A stretch of DNA of 64,000 nt from Macrotrachela quadricornifera (Eukaryota > Rotifera > Eurotatoria > Philodinida > Philodinidae): assembly GCA_022393335.1 (NCBI GenBank), contig JAJEKB010021087.1:807435-871434 (forward strand), written 5' to 3'. The notes beneath the pieces are model-generated. The model worked only from the letters and a program-made list of their open reading frames with translations, was not told the origin of the DNA and did no database searches. A program made the position numbers and the translations under genes. Of the stretch, positions 34,244-45,940 are shown piece by piece; within the stretch, counting starts at the first letter, position 1, and every line of letters starts with the position of its first letter.

Positions 34244-37200
34244 ATGCAAAACAATCAAGCATACGTAGATGCCTATAAGAATTACAATGGTAATAGTACT
34301 GAGAAGATGCTGCATGCAGTAAATGGTGTTAGTTATGGTGGGCCCAGTAGTAACACATATTCAGGTTATGAAACGGAAAAGAAATACTATGAATTTAGTA
34401 GCAATGGAACATTATTAACATCTAAAGAAAGCTGGCATACAATAACTACCAATGCTCATGCAACTGCTTTATCAACCTTCAGATCAGGACGTAGACGCGT
34501 TGTGCAGAATTTTGTCCTAGTATGGCTTGATGCCAAGGTCAACGAAAACAATGAAGATTTTCAACGTTCACGTGAGGAATTACGAAAGATCGTCGTTGAT
34601 GTACAACAATTTGCTGACCCTGTCCAGTGTATCAAGCATCTAGAGAGCATTGACGATCAAAAAGTTTTTTTGATTATTTCCGGATCACTCGGTGAAAAAA
34701 CAATACCCCGCATACACAGTATGGCTCAAATAGACACCATCTTTGTTTTCTGTTTTAAAACAGAACAACATAAAGTTTGGGCGAAAGAATGGTCCAAAAT
34801 TGAAGGTGTATATCGTTCAATCAATTCTATATGCAAAAAATTAGCACAGGTAGCACGCGCATGTGATCATCATGCTATTCCGATGAGCTTCGTAACGAAG
34901 CAACCATCGTTGGAAGGAGTATCAAATAAAGAAAGCATTGACCAGCTGGAACCGCAGTACATGTATACACTGCTGTTCAAAGAAATCGTATTGGAAATCA
35001 CAGATGACCTTGAAGAGTCAATGAAAAACTTATCGACCTATTGTCGTCAATTAGATATTCCGAACGATGAGATAGACGAATTCACAAGAGAATATACCAC
35101 GAAAAAGCCAATATGGTGGTATTCATATGATATTTTTCTTTATGGCATGCTCAACCGTGCCTTAAGAGATCTTGATATGGGAACAATGACAAAATTAGGT
35201 TTTTTCATTCGACATCTCCATCATCAATTGAAAGATTTGCATAAAGAACAGTCTGATATATTCAAGGAGAAGTTCATGGTTTATCGTGGTCAAGGACTAT
35301 CAATGGAAGCTTTCAAAACTATACAAGATAATAAAGGTGGACTGCTCGCATTCAACAGTTTTCTGTCAACCAGTACCGAGAGAAAAGTAGCCCTGTCGTT
35401 CGCTAAGCAGTCAAGCAAGAAAAATCAAAGTTTGGTGGTGGTCCTTTTTAATATGGAAATCGATCCTAAAAATATATCTATTTCACATACACCATATGCG
35501 ATGATCAAAGATCAGAGTGCTATAAGCAGCGAAAATGAAATACTTTTCACAATGAATACAGTATTTCGTGTGGGTGAAATCAAGCAGAATCATGACAATA
35601 GTAGCATTTGTGAGATACAATTGATACTTACTAACGATAACGATCCCCAACTAAATAAACTTAGTCGTCAAATGAAAGCGGAAATAACTGGATCTGGGTG
35701 GTATCGAATGGGTCGATTGATGCTTAAAGTGGGTGACTACAAGCAAGTCGCGGAGTTGTATAATCAATTACTTGGAAACGCTGCGAATCTTGATGAAAAA
35801 GCAGTTATCTATCATGGTCTCGGAAGGGCGCATTCTGGTCTTGCCGAATACGAAAAGGCGATATCATTCCTAAAGAAATCACTAGAAGTCTATGAGAATT
35901 CGACAGGCGAAAACTTTGCCTCTATAGCACAAGTAAATAATGATATCGGCATCGTGTACACTAATACTGCTAACTACACCGAAGCAGAGCGATTCCTCCA
36001 GAAAGCCACCCAAATAAGAGTCAAATATCTCCACTCTAATCATTCAGATTTGGCCGAATCCTACAACGCTCTTTCACCTCTATATATATATTTGGGTAAC
36101 TATATAAAAGCATTCGAATTTGGAGATAAAGCAATCAAAATTAGAGAAAAAGTTTTACCACCGAATCATCCTGATTTGGCTCTTTCTTACCACTACATTA
36201 GCCATGTGTATGAGAATATGGCAAATTATTCAAAAGCAATTACATATCACGAAAAATCAATCAAAATTGAAGAACAAACTCTACCTCCAAACCATCCCGA
36301 TCTTGCTAAATCATATAGCTGCTTCGGTACAATGTGTGGCATTATCGGTAACCATACGAAACGACTCGAATTTGAAGAAAAAGCACTCAAAATAAGACAG
36401 AAAGCTCTGCCTCCAAATCATCCAGCTTTGGCTCTTTCTTACCAAAATATTGGTCACGTTTATAGTAGTATGGGTGACTTCCTCAAAGCATTTGAATTTC
36501 ATGAAAAAGCAGTGAAAATCAGCGAAACAGCACCTCCTCCCAATCATCAAGTTTTGGCTGCTTCTTACGATAATATCGCTTCTGCCTATATTGTGATGGA
36601 TAACGTCCCGAAACAACTCGAGTTTTATAAAAAAGCCCTCGAAATAAGACAAGAAGTTCTGCCTCCAAATCATCCAGATTTGGCTGCTTCTTACCATAAT
36701 ATTGGTCACGTTTATGACCGTAATGGCGACTTCTCCCAAGCACTCGAATTTCATGAAAAAGCAATGAAAATCAGCGAAACAGCACCTCCTCCGAATCATT
36801 CGAGTATGGCAGTTTCTTACCACAATATCAGTCATGCATATGAGAAAATGGGTAATTACTCGAAAGCGATAGAGTTCCACAAAAAATCAATCAAAATCGA
36901 AGAAGAAACCCTCCCTTCCAAACATCCCATTCTTGCTAACTCATATAGTTGCCTCGGTAATATCTACAACGGCATGGGAAATCATTTGAAAGCACTCGAA
37001 TTTCACGAAAAAGCACTCAAAATAAGAGAAGAAGCTTTACCTTCAAATCATCCAGATTTCGCTGTGTCTTACCAGAATTTTGGCCAGATTTATGCTAATA
37101 TGGGTGACTTCCTCAAAGCCCTAGAATCTTATGAAAAAGCAAAGAAACTTAACGAAACAGCCACTCCTCCGAATCATCCAGCTGTGGCAATTTCTTACCA

Positions 37201-38116
37201 CAATATCAGTCTAGTCTATGAGAAAATGGGTAATTACTCCGTAGCTATTGAGTTTCTCCAGAGATCAATCAAAATCGAACAAGAAACGTTACCTCCAAAC
37301 AGTCCCTTTCTGGCTAACTCATATAGTAGTCTAGGTAATATCTACAACGGCATGGGACACCATTTGAAAGCACTCGAATTTCATGAAAAAGCACTCCAAA
37401 TAAGAGAAGAAGCTTTGCCTTTAAATTATCCGAATTTGGCTCTTTCTTACCACAATATCAGTCATGTGTATGAGAAAATGGGTAATTATTCGGAAGCTAT
37501 TCAGTTTCACGAAAAATCAATCAAAATTGAAGAAGAAATGTTGCCTCCCAATCATCCCAGTCTGGCTAACTCATATACTTGCCTCGGTAATATCTACAAT
37601 GGCATGGGTAACCATTCGAAAGCACTCGAATTTCATGAAAAAGCACTNNNNNNNNNNATGGGTAACCATTCGAAAGCACTCGAATTTCATGAAAAAGCAC
37701 TCAACATAAGAGAAGAATCTCTGCCTCCAAATCCTCGAGATTTGGCTGCTTCTTACCACAATATTGGCCGCGTTTATGACAGTATGGGTGACTTTCTTGA
37801 AGCGCTGAAATTTCATGAAAAAGGAATGAAAATTAATGAAACAGTCAATCCTCTGAATTATAAGATTTTGGCTGTTTCCTACGACAATATCGCTGGAGCG
37901 TATAATGGTATGGGTAACCATCGAAAAGCACTCGAATTTCAAGAAAAAGCACTCAACATAAGACAAAAAGCTTTTACTCCAAATTGTCCAGATTTGACTG
38001 ATTCTGACGACAATAGTGATCAGATTAACGGCATCAGAGGTTACTGTTTGACGAATGAGAAGAGCTGGCATGATCTGGATTCAGATGTTGTTAAAGATCT
38101 GAGCACATGGTTTTAG
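34244..38116 (+). CDS. ADP-ribosyltransferase / kinesin-light-chain-type TPR protein (copy B)
   Basis: Single open frame of 1290 codons including four undetermined ones. (1) Residues about 60-205: an N-terminal domain with NFVLVWLDAKVNENNEDF, VFLIISGSLGEKTIP and IDTIFVFCFK, widespread in rotifer TPR proteins but of unknown function. (2) Residues about 225-460: an arginine-type mono-ADP-ribosyltransferase with R348 (VYRGQG), S375-T-S377 (FLSTST) and E430-N-E432 (SSENEILF), the complete R-S-ExE set, so catalysis is plausible. (3) About 17 TPRs of 42 residues (consensus SYHNIGHVYEKMGNYSKAIEF, EKALKIREE, LPPNHPDLA), then a short acidic tail ending in STWF. No signal or membrane segment, so it is probably a cytosolic signalling or innate-defence type enzyme with a TPR docking array; substrate unknown. 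The start is the first ATG. AATAAA lies about 90 bp after the stop. The 10-N gap at 37648-37657 keeps the frame but is probably artefactual. Confidence 0.88.
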   Translation: MQNNQAYVDAYKNYNGNSTEKMLHAVNGVSYGGPSSNTYSGYETEKKYYEFSSNGTLLTSKESWHTITTNAHATALSTFRSGRRRVVQNFVLVWLDAKVNENNEDFQRSREELRKIVVDVQQFADPVQCIKHLESIDDQKVFLIISGSLGEKTIPRIHSMAQIDTIFVFCFKTEQHKVWAKEWSKIEGVYRSINSICKKLAQVARACDHHAIPMSFVTKQPSLEGVSNKESIDQLEPQYMYTLLFKEIVLEITDDLEESMKNLSTYCRQLDIPNDEIDEFTREYTTKKPIWWYSYDIFLYGMLNRALRDLDMGTMTKLGFFIRHLHHQLKDLHKEQSDIFKEKFMVYRGQGLSMEAFKTIQDNKGGLLAFNSFLSTSTERKVALSFAKQSSKKNQSLVVVLFNMEIDPKNISISHTPYAMIKDQSAISSENEILFTMNTVFRVGEIKQNHDNSSICEIQLILTNDNDPQLNKLSRQMKAEITGSGWYRMGRLMLKVGDYKQVAELYNQLLGNAANLDEKAVIYHGLGRAHSGLAEYEKAISFLKKSLEVYENSTGENFASIAQVNNDIGIVYTNTANYTEAERFLQKATQIRVKYLHSNHSDLAESYNALSPLYIYLGNYIKAFEFGDKAIKIREKVLPPNHPDLALSYHYISHVYENMANYSKAITYHEKSIKIEEQTLPPNHPDLAKSYSCFGTMCGIIGNHTKRLEFEEKALKIRQKALPPNHPALALSYQNIGHVYSSMGDFLKAFEFHEKAVKISETAPPPNHQVLAASYDNIASAYIVMDNVPKQLEFYKKALEIRQEVLPPNHPDLAASYHNIGHVYDRNGDFSQALEFHEKAMKISETAPPPNHSSMAVSYHNISHAYEKMGNYSKAIEFHKKSIKIEEETLPSKHPILANSYSCLGNIYNGMGNHLKALEFHEKALKIREEALPSNHPDFAVSYQNFGQIYANMGDFLKALESYEKAKKLNETATPPNHPAVAISYHNISLVYEKMGNYSVAIEFLQRSIKIEQETLPPNSPFLANSYSSLGNIYNGMGHHLKALEFHEKALQIREEALPLNYPNLALSYHNISHVYEKMGNYSEAIQFHEKSIKIEEEMLPPNHPSLANSYTCLGNIYNGMGNHSKALEFHEKAXXXXMGNHSKALEFHEKALNIREESLPPNPRDLAASYHNIGRVYDSMGDFLEALKFHEKGMKINETVNPLNYKILAVSYDNIAGAYNGMGNHRKALEFQEKALNIRQKAFTPNCPDLTDSDDNSDQINGIRGYCLTNEKSWHDLDSDVVKDLSTWF
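37648..37657. other. 10-N gap flanked by identical 44-bp sequence
   Basis: The 44 bases before the gap (from ATGGGTAACCATTCG to GAAAAAGCACT) are repeated exactly after it. This looks like two contig ends that overlap but were not merged. Confidence 0.9.
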
Positions 38117-39421
38117 TTCAAGGATTTATAGGATTTCATTAATTTAACATTTTGTCGATTAGTATTTTTTTTATGGTGTTGTTGTGAGATTAATTATGTT
38201 ATGCGTAATAAAATGTCTTGTAGATGAGTTTTATTAGAATTATTGCATGCCTTTTTAGGAAGTTCGTTTCGGATAGTGCTTAAGGATCGTTCCTCAGGTG
38301 AGTTTGAACTGAAGGAATCACGTAAAATAAATAAATTCTCAGAATCTTGAAAGAATACCTGTAAGTGCTAATTAAAAAATTGAAAAACTCTCAAAACTAA
38401 AGTGAAGAAATGAGACATATCGATCATTATCGTGAATAATCTAATAAAATTGGGTGTTGTGAGTTTAAATGAATAGAACCACCACAACACGTTCAGAGTC
38501 ATTTCAGAGTCTCACTATAGGGTGAGAGATATCTGCATATATAAAATGACACAAATTCTCAAATCGGGAAATATTGCAAAGAATTTTTGCAATATTAAAG
38601 AATTGTATTTATTTTGAAAATCGTGATTGTTGTATTTTTCTATAAGTAGAATTAAAACTGAGTCGACTTGCGCACTTGCGACAGTACATTGGTTATTTGA
38701 GTTAACTAGTGGGTTTTATATGTGAGTAACCAGTTTACTTCATAAATCCAGTAATTAGTATGAGTGTTATATAGATCAATATTGGTATTTCTCTTGGTAC
38801 TGTTAAGAAATGGATAATTTATGTAAGTATTTGATGAAAATTTTTGTTTTTAGATAAAAAGATGTGTGAAGTTAAGTTTTGTGGAAGGTTTACGTGTTTT
38901 TAATATATATTACATTTCAGAATTTGTAAACGCACGTGTCTACAATAGAGTAGATTAAGCTTAGCAATAGGAGTAGATAAACAAGTGGGTTCATATAAAT
39001 TTTATATATGAAATAAGGCGGAAGTTTTCTTAGTTTAGTACTTTGTATATTTGAGAACGATGAAGTAATGTCGTACATCCTAAAATTAAAACGATGAATG
39101 AGTTTTACTATTAAAATTATCCTATGAAGATTAATAGTTATCTCATAATTAATAGGATTTCCCTTTATATAACCGTGTATTTGCTGTTGAGTTCCTCTCG
39201 GACAAAAAAAAGTGTATTTTTCCATTACTTTATGAATTGTATTGAAAAATCTGAATATACCAGAAGATGCACCTTGAAGAGGGCTACGGTATGCGATGAA
39301 CAGCTTATTTTATAGTCCACTGGTTCAAGTAAGTAGACTTCTAATCATCGAATCTGTATGGGATGGAATCAAACTTTTTTCAAAAAATTTTCACATGAGA
39401 AATAATATTCTGATAGTTTTA
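38117..39421. repeat. 3' flank of copy B, duplicated at 9002-10303
   Basis: Spacer between two convergent genes. Carries AATAAA of the ART-TPR gene at about 38207. Otherwise non-coding and nearly identical to the copy-A flank. Confidence 0.85.
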
Positions 39422-40661
39422 TTAAATTATTATAGAAGCGTTGAATAAATAGAAACAAAGAATGTTTATTATGCATGATATGTATATAAGATTCGAACGT
39501 CGATCTAAATCCACATTTTTATACGACTCAAAACAATCGAAAAGTTGATTCATTAAACTCGTTATTATATCTTGAACTATTCTCGCTTGACTATCTCTTC
39601 GGGCAATATTCCTATTTGTTAATATAATCACACCTAAATTTCTTTTTTCATTTGCCATCATTGAAGTTGTTATACCAGGTACACAGATCCTTGATGTCTA
39701 ACTAAATATTGTTTATTATAATTTTCATAATTCCATATAAGACCAAATTTAGTAATGGATAGATTTGTATAACTTTCTTGTGGAAAAACATAAAGCATTT
39801 CTTCCATAGATGATGAATTATGTAAAAGAATTGAAAAATTTCTAAGAAATGATTGAAAAAATATCCTAAGTGAATGAGCTAACATGCGTAAAAAACCAGA
39901 TGGATATCTACTTGAACCAAAGCAAGGAATGTACAACCAATCTGAGAAATTTCCTGCCTAAGAAAAACAAAAAATCTAATATAGTACTTAGTTGAATAAT
40001 CGACCGAAACTTACTCGAGAAGCATTCAAGTTTTGTGACAATCTTTCATAGACTTCCAACCATGATGCATTGTACATATAAGGATAAACAAGATTGTTTG
40101 TATTGTTTTGAAAGTTACTTAATCGATAATCTCCTTTTTTCTCATTAATCCCTAATAGTTTTAATATTTTATCTTGAACATAATATCCGAATGATACTCC
40201 TGCTATACATTCAACAATGAATGCAGCTAAACTTGCACCCATATTTGAATAAAATGTTTTATTTCCAAGTGGTATAGATAATCAATTTTTTTCATTATTC
40301 AAATATTTCTGAATAACATTTCCAAGATTAATTTGTGTAAAACTGTCACCAGAAAGATATTGCATAAGTTCTTCTTCAAAATTCGTTCCAATACAAGATG
40401 TATGTATAAGTAAATGTCGAGTGGTAATTGTAATATTAAGATATTGTGGATGAACAATTTTCATAAGAGGTAACAAGTATTCATTGATATCTATGTCAAG
40501 ATTAAGACGATTTAATTCGACCATTGGCGTAGCTGTTATAACAATGAATGTCTTTGAAATGGAACCTTAAACAAAAATTGAAGTTGAAGAATTTATTGGT
40601 TGACGTAATTCTCTACTACTGTCAAATATATATATTAATGGAGTATGTCGAAATAACATCC
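39422..40661 (-). pseudogene. Serine beta-lactamase-like (class C/LACTB-type) hydrolase, disrupted
   Basis: Minus-strand reading of a class C/LACTB-type penicillin-recognising enzyme. All three family motifs are visible: GSISKTF (nucleophile Ser and Lys, about 40555), KTFYSNMGASL (Tyr-Ser-Asn, about 40240) and RHQGS (His-x-Gly, about 39685). ITTRHLLIHTSCIG and NLGVIILTN also fit. One GT-AG intron at about 39962-40013 (exon ends LNASR, next begins AGNFSDW) is well formed, and another acceptor precedes the first block. Disruptions: an in-frame TAA just before GSISK, a TGA before LSIPLG, and a 2-bp insertion at about 39680 right after HQGS that separates the C-terminus. N-terminal exons were not found. 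Eukaryotic members are hydrolases/peptidases and are not necessarily antibiotic-related. It is convergent with the ART-TPR gene, and both are part of the duplication. Confidence 0.8.
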
Positions 40662-41638
40662 TAGTCAACTTCAATGTACAATTATATATCGTATATTCAA
40701 ATTTATATTGATTTAAAGTTATTCAACAAGTATTAATTTATGAAGATAACATTATTGAAAATCAATATCAAATACAATGATGCATATTTTTATTGTTGAT
40801 AAAGATTAATCGGATTATAGAATTTATTACCGTAGGCTTCAGTACCATTGTAAATGTTTTGTCTACAAATCCAAGTTTAGTTTTGCAATTTGAATTATTA
40901 TTTATGTGAATCCATGAACATTCATCCACCTTTCTGAGAAGGTTCTTTTTTCAGTCGAAACTTTCAATATGTTCTAGAAAGCACTTTTAACGGAAAATAA
41001 ATTAGATCATTCCTATTGAAGACATCAGACCGTCTCACAGACGTAAGACCACGGAATCAAGAAGGACAGCCTACTACCGAATGATAAATTTTCGATCTCG
41101 TTGTAAGAACGTCTTTAAATGTGAAGTCTTATGTACAAATATCATGGCTTCGGACGAATGAGATTACAAGATGAACCATCGAATATTCAAAGGGGTCTAT
41201 TATCAGCTAATACTTTTCCTGATTCTTTTAAAAAAGCTTGTTAGCGCAGTCCCTTTGGGACTAAAATATGTAACTCACATATGTTAGACAATTAGATCCT
41301 AGCTAAATAAACATAGGAATCAATTTCTGTATCGTGTCTGTTTGTAATGGAGTGAGAAATGTCTGTAAGGGATGAGGTTTGAGAGCCGCAAAACTTCGAC
41401 TTAAAACCTACACTCACATTTTTTATATATGAGTTCCACAAAATATCTGTAAGTAACCTAGTATAGATATGTGTCTGATTCCATTCTCTGAAAATATTCC
41501 TCAATACCAAACTATGAGGATCGAAGTGAGAGTGAGCAGCGTTCATATATTGGCGCTTTATCAACAGCAATTGATGAGATTGGTTTTATATAAAAATCTA
41601 CTTATAACATTCATGTTTCCATAATGTGATTATTTCTT
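40662..41638. other. Intergenic, nothing firm
   Basis: May contain the 5' exons of the beta-lactamase-like gene; an open minus-strand stretch at about 40830-40910 (CKTKLGFVDKTFTMVLKPT) is a candidate but unproven. No RNA gene or TIR was seen. Confidence 0.35.
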
Positions 41639-41684
41639 TGAACGAGAACAATTGCACGAAAAACATTTTCACTAATCACCCTAG
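41639..41684 (+). pseudogene. Membrane-exon fragment paralogous to 25894-26048
   Basis: AACAATTGCACGAAAAAC...CTAATCACCCTAGGA encodes TIARKTFSLITLG, matching KTIARKTILLIILGS of the membrane-protein gene at 25894. The match stops exactly at CTAG (41681-41684), where a giant foldback element begins. Confidence 0.6.
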
Positions 41685-42828
41685 GAGTCAATGCACGGAA
41701 TTGACTATACATTTCCTAATACCCCTGCTCAATCGATGTCTCCGATTTCAATGAAATTTTGCCAGTATGTAGCCCTAAGTGAGTTATGAAAATGGTAAAA
41801 ATTTCAGCTTCCAAAACCTTTCCTTTGTTGAGATATTAAGTCCACAATAAAGGCACCCTCAGGTCAAAAATGACTATAATTGATGCAGGCCATATACACT
41901 GTATATTTCGCCATTCATCAACAGTAGGGCTTTTCGAGCTGAAATTTTGTATGTATATACTACCATATGTGCCCTACATATTGACACACTCAAAATCATT
42001 ATTGGTCGTATTCGACAGTATAGTGAGATTTCATAGGTTATAGATAACCTCTCTACCTTGTGACCAAGCTTTTTATCGCTTATGAGCTACCTACGAGCTC
42101 CCGCTTTGGAATTAAGTACTAGTGGCCTATATCTATTAGTAGCAATTTTCAAAACCTTGACCTTTTGATTTTGACCCGAACAAGTATCTCATTCATTGTA
42201 TATATCACGTTTTTTTATTGTCTAAAATTGAATTTTGACATAATGGACGTTATTTTTTCATTTGTTATCTTGTATTGAACGAAGGCAATAGTGTATTAGA
42301 CATCATATCTTATCGATTGACCAACCAATAAGCAAAGTAAATTAAGCTAAAGTTAGAAAAATTAATGAACAGATTCCAAACATTATTTTATATTATATAT
42401 AATTGATTATTTTTTCTATTATTTTTGTTACTTATGTTGATAAGTTTTTTAAATTTGCTTTTAATAAACATATTTTCTAGATTTTGTTCGTTAGGAAATA
42501 TATTATTAATACTTAAAAGTACTACAGCATTCGATATAAAGTCGTCTGATTATATAATATAAACTATATAAGATACAAATAATATGTTTTCTCAAGAGAG
42601 AATCCATGACAGGACCAAGGAATCGAGACATCAGTCAAATTTAAATATTTCATTTAGTATTCTCATCTTGTTCAGTATCATCAAAAACTTCTACATCCAA
42701 ATTTTTAGTTCACTTGGGTAAGCCGGTGAAAAATTAGCTCAATTTTTATTGTGAAGCACTCATGAGCACATTTGAAGAATACTATAAAAAATCTTCTCTA
42801 TAAAGAAGGATTTTTTAAGATGACCAAA

Positions 42829-43858
42829 AATGAATGAGATGTTTAGTGTAATATACCAAAAGATAGAGCATCAAATACTGAACAAAATGAGCTATTTACA
42901 TATCATGTTTCAATGGGTTAATCGAGAGTAATACGCCAAATACTGTCCATGACCGGTCATTTTTTTTCATTTAAAACCTACCAGTCTTTTATAGTATATC
43001 GGCTGCCATTTTTCGAAATCAGAATAGCGTAAGCTGAGTTTTTCATATTTTATGCAACTTTTAATTCTCCAGGAAGTGGTAAAAAATATCTGAAAAAAAA
43101 GGTAGCAGTCGAGGTAAAATCGAGTTCACATCCTTCTCGTAAATGGTAGTTTTTCATGGTTTTTTAAAAGAAAACGAATATTTTTAGCAGTTTTTATTTT
43201 CAAAACAGGATTGTAATGAGAAATAAATGTGATATGCGGAATCAGCGTCAAAAACTGCATTGAATAAAATCAAATTTAGCAGTTTTTTTCTATGAAAAAA
43301 TCATCTGAGGTCCCCAAGGCTGTGTTTTATTAAAAATTTATTCAGTAGTCTCCAGAGGCAAGTTTTTCATAAGAGAAATATTTTTTTAAATTTGATTGTA
43401 TTTAATGCAGGTTTTGACGCTGATTCAAAATATCATATTTATTTCTCATTACAAGGCCGTTATGAAAGTGAAAGCTGCTAAAAATATTCGTTTTCTATTG
43501 AAAAACCATGAAAAACTACCATTTACGAGAAGGATGTGAACTCCGTTTTACCTCGACTGCTACCTTTTTTTTCAGATACTTTTTTATCATTTCCTAGAGA
43601 ATAAAAAGTTGCATAAAATATGAAAAACTCAGCTTACGATATTTTGATTTCGAAAAATGTCAGCCGATATACTATAAAAGACTGGTAGGTTTTAACTGGA
43701 AAAAAATGACCGAGCATGGGTAGTATTTGGCATATTACTGTCGATTAACCCATTGAAACATAATATGTAAATAGCTCATTTTGTTCAGTATTCGATGCGC
43801 TATCTTTTGGTATATTACACTAAACATCTCATTCATTTTTGGTCATCTTAAAACGTGA
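42829..43858. mobile_element. Inner foldback element, about 510-bp arms
   Basis: Left arm begins AAGATGACCAAAAATGAATG and the right arm ends CATTCATTTTTGGTCATCTT. Arms match along their length (for example GTAGCAGTCGAGGTAAAA / TTTTACCTCGACTGCTACC), with a spacer of under 100 bp near 43345. Arms are visibly more diverged than those of the outer foldback. No ORF. Confidence 0.85.
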
Positions 43859-44897
43859 TCGATCAATTAGTCGCATATATATGATGGCACAGGAGATTGC
43901 TATAGGGGAAATCAATAATTGAATTACACGATTTAAAGTAAGTTGTAAGCGTCTATACTGTTCAGTAAAGTGTTCCCAAGTACGCCTATCAGTCATATTT
44001 GAATAGAAGAAATAAAATGTTAAAAAAAATTTGAAACAAGCTTTTAAGAATGAATGAAATGAAGCTTAAAATTTAACTTAATTTTGTTATTGAGGATAAC
44101 TAAGATTTGGTGGTACCCAATTAAAAATAAACCATTTGGGAAAACTCAAGCATATAATGAGAATAAGACTTGCTTTCATTATTATTCTTTAGAATTTTAA
44201 TACTCTTTCTCAGCATCAACTAAGAAGCAGCTCACTTAAATCAATTCATTTATTCGATGGTGACAAACGCGTTATCAAAGCTTTTCTTGTGTTTCAAAAT
44301 GAAAGTTTGATGCTTTAGACACTCTCATCGAACTAATAGTAATTTCTTTTAAGCGCAAGATAACTTAAGCAACAAGTTTGTTCAAATCGTGTAATTTAAC
44401 TATTGATTCTCTCTATACTTGACTTTCTTGCTATCATATATATGTGAGGAATTGATTGCGACTAATCGACTATGCGACGAATTAAACGCGACGAATTGAA
44501 TTGCTATGAAATGATCTAGTGCCATTTTAAAAAATCTTTCTTTATAGAGATTTTTTATAGTAATCTTTAAATGTGCTCATGAGTGCTTCACAATAAAAAT
44601 TGAGCTAATTTTTCACCGGCTTACCCAAGTGAACTAAAAATTTGGATGTAGAAGTTTTTGATGATACTGAACAAGATGAGAATACTAAATGAAATATTTA
44701 AATTTGACTGATGTCTCAATTTCTTGGTCTTGTCACGGATTCTCTCTTAAGAAAACATATTATTTGTATCTTATATAGTTTATATTATATAATCAGACGA
44801 CTTTATAACGAATACTGTAGTACTTTTGAGTATTAATAATATGTTTCTTAAAGAACAAAATCTAGAAAATATGTTTATCAGAAGTAAGTTTAAAAAA

Positions 44898-45940
44898 GGA
44901 AGTGGCGCTTTTCCCATGAGTATAGCCCTCCCCCACTCGATTTCTTTCCTATTAATTAATCTTTTATTGGGACTGATGTGAGGATACAAGATCATGAAAT
45001 TATTCGATGGACTTTTCAACTGTTAGCAAATAAGTGAGATTTTAAGAAAGAGTGGATTTCCACATAAAATCCCTCTAAAACAGTTAATATTTTGAGGTTT
45101 TAGTTATTAAAAATTGCTTTTGGTGGAAAATAAACACGATATTTAGAATGAGCGTACAAAAATCTACTATAAACTTTACTTTTTAGTATGAAACATTTTC
45201 ATAAAAAATTTTCCCCTACTCTCCCCCAGCCTTTTTCCGTGATAATTTATTCCTGTATCCCACTACGGGAACAAATTTTGATGGAAAATATTTTGCGATA
45301 AAATTAAAGTTTTTGGTGTGTTTTCACATGCTGATTCTGAATATGATATTCATTTTTCATAAAAAGCCACTATTAACAACCAAAGTCTTGAAAAACTGTC
45401 TTTTTTCTCATATGTTTTGCCTCATAAACTTTGTCTCGTCAAAAGTTTTAATCCTATTAATAACGGTTGACATATTTTTTTTTGCTTTTCATCTTTTATT
45501 TGATAGATTTTATAAAGCTGCATTTAGGGTAAAAATTTCACGTTTAGTTGAGTGTCTTTCTGAAGTTATATATTAAACAATGTCTATCATTCATTGAAAA
45601 ATAAGTATTAGAAATAGGATTTTTTATGATAGACAGTGGTCGTCAGTATAGTCATTGAATAAGATGATTTTAATTTTCTTTTACAGAGAACCTTGAGTTG
45701 TATATATAATAAAAATTTGGTTATTATTCATGCAACTATGGATGAGATATCGGTCTTGACATGATAAGGGAGTAAATATCTGTTGATGGTGGTCCTTCTC
45801 TTAAAATATTGATTTTTTTGCTAAGAGTAAAAAAGTCCCCAGAATGATTTTGTGCTCTTGCATTCACATATCAGTCCTAACAAAAAAATAATTAAAACGA
45901 AAGAAATTTAGCGGATGGAGAGTATAAGCACCAGTTCCTT
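44898..45940. mobile_element. Element inserted in the right arm of the foldback
   Basis: Interrupts the right arm at the position where the left arm reads continuously (about 42440). Its ends, AGGAAGTGGCGCTTTTCCC and the inverse of AAAGGAACTGGTGCTTATAC, are diverged inverted repeats that continue inward (TATTGGGACTGATGTGAGG / TTAGGACTGATATGTGAA). Non-coding. Confidence 0.65.

Noticed and set aside
36311..36880. Long minus-strand ORFs opposite the TPR arrays (also 7216-7683, 37571-38071, 8621-8956)
   Set aside because: Antisense shadows of the 126-bp coding repeat; they repeat with the same period and have no independent signal.
41292..41570. 92-codon minus-strand ORF
   Set aside because: No recognised domain, starts with TTG in the open stretch, no supporting splice or polyadenylation context.
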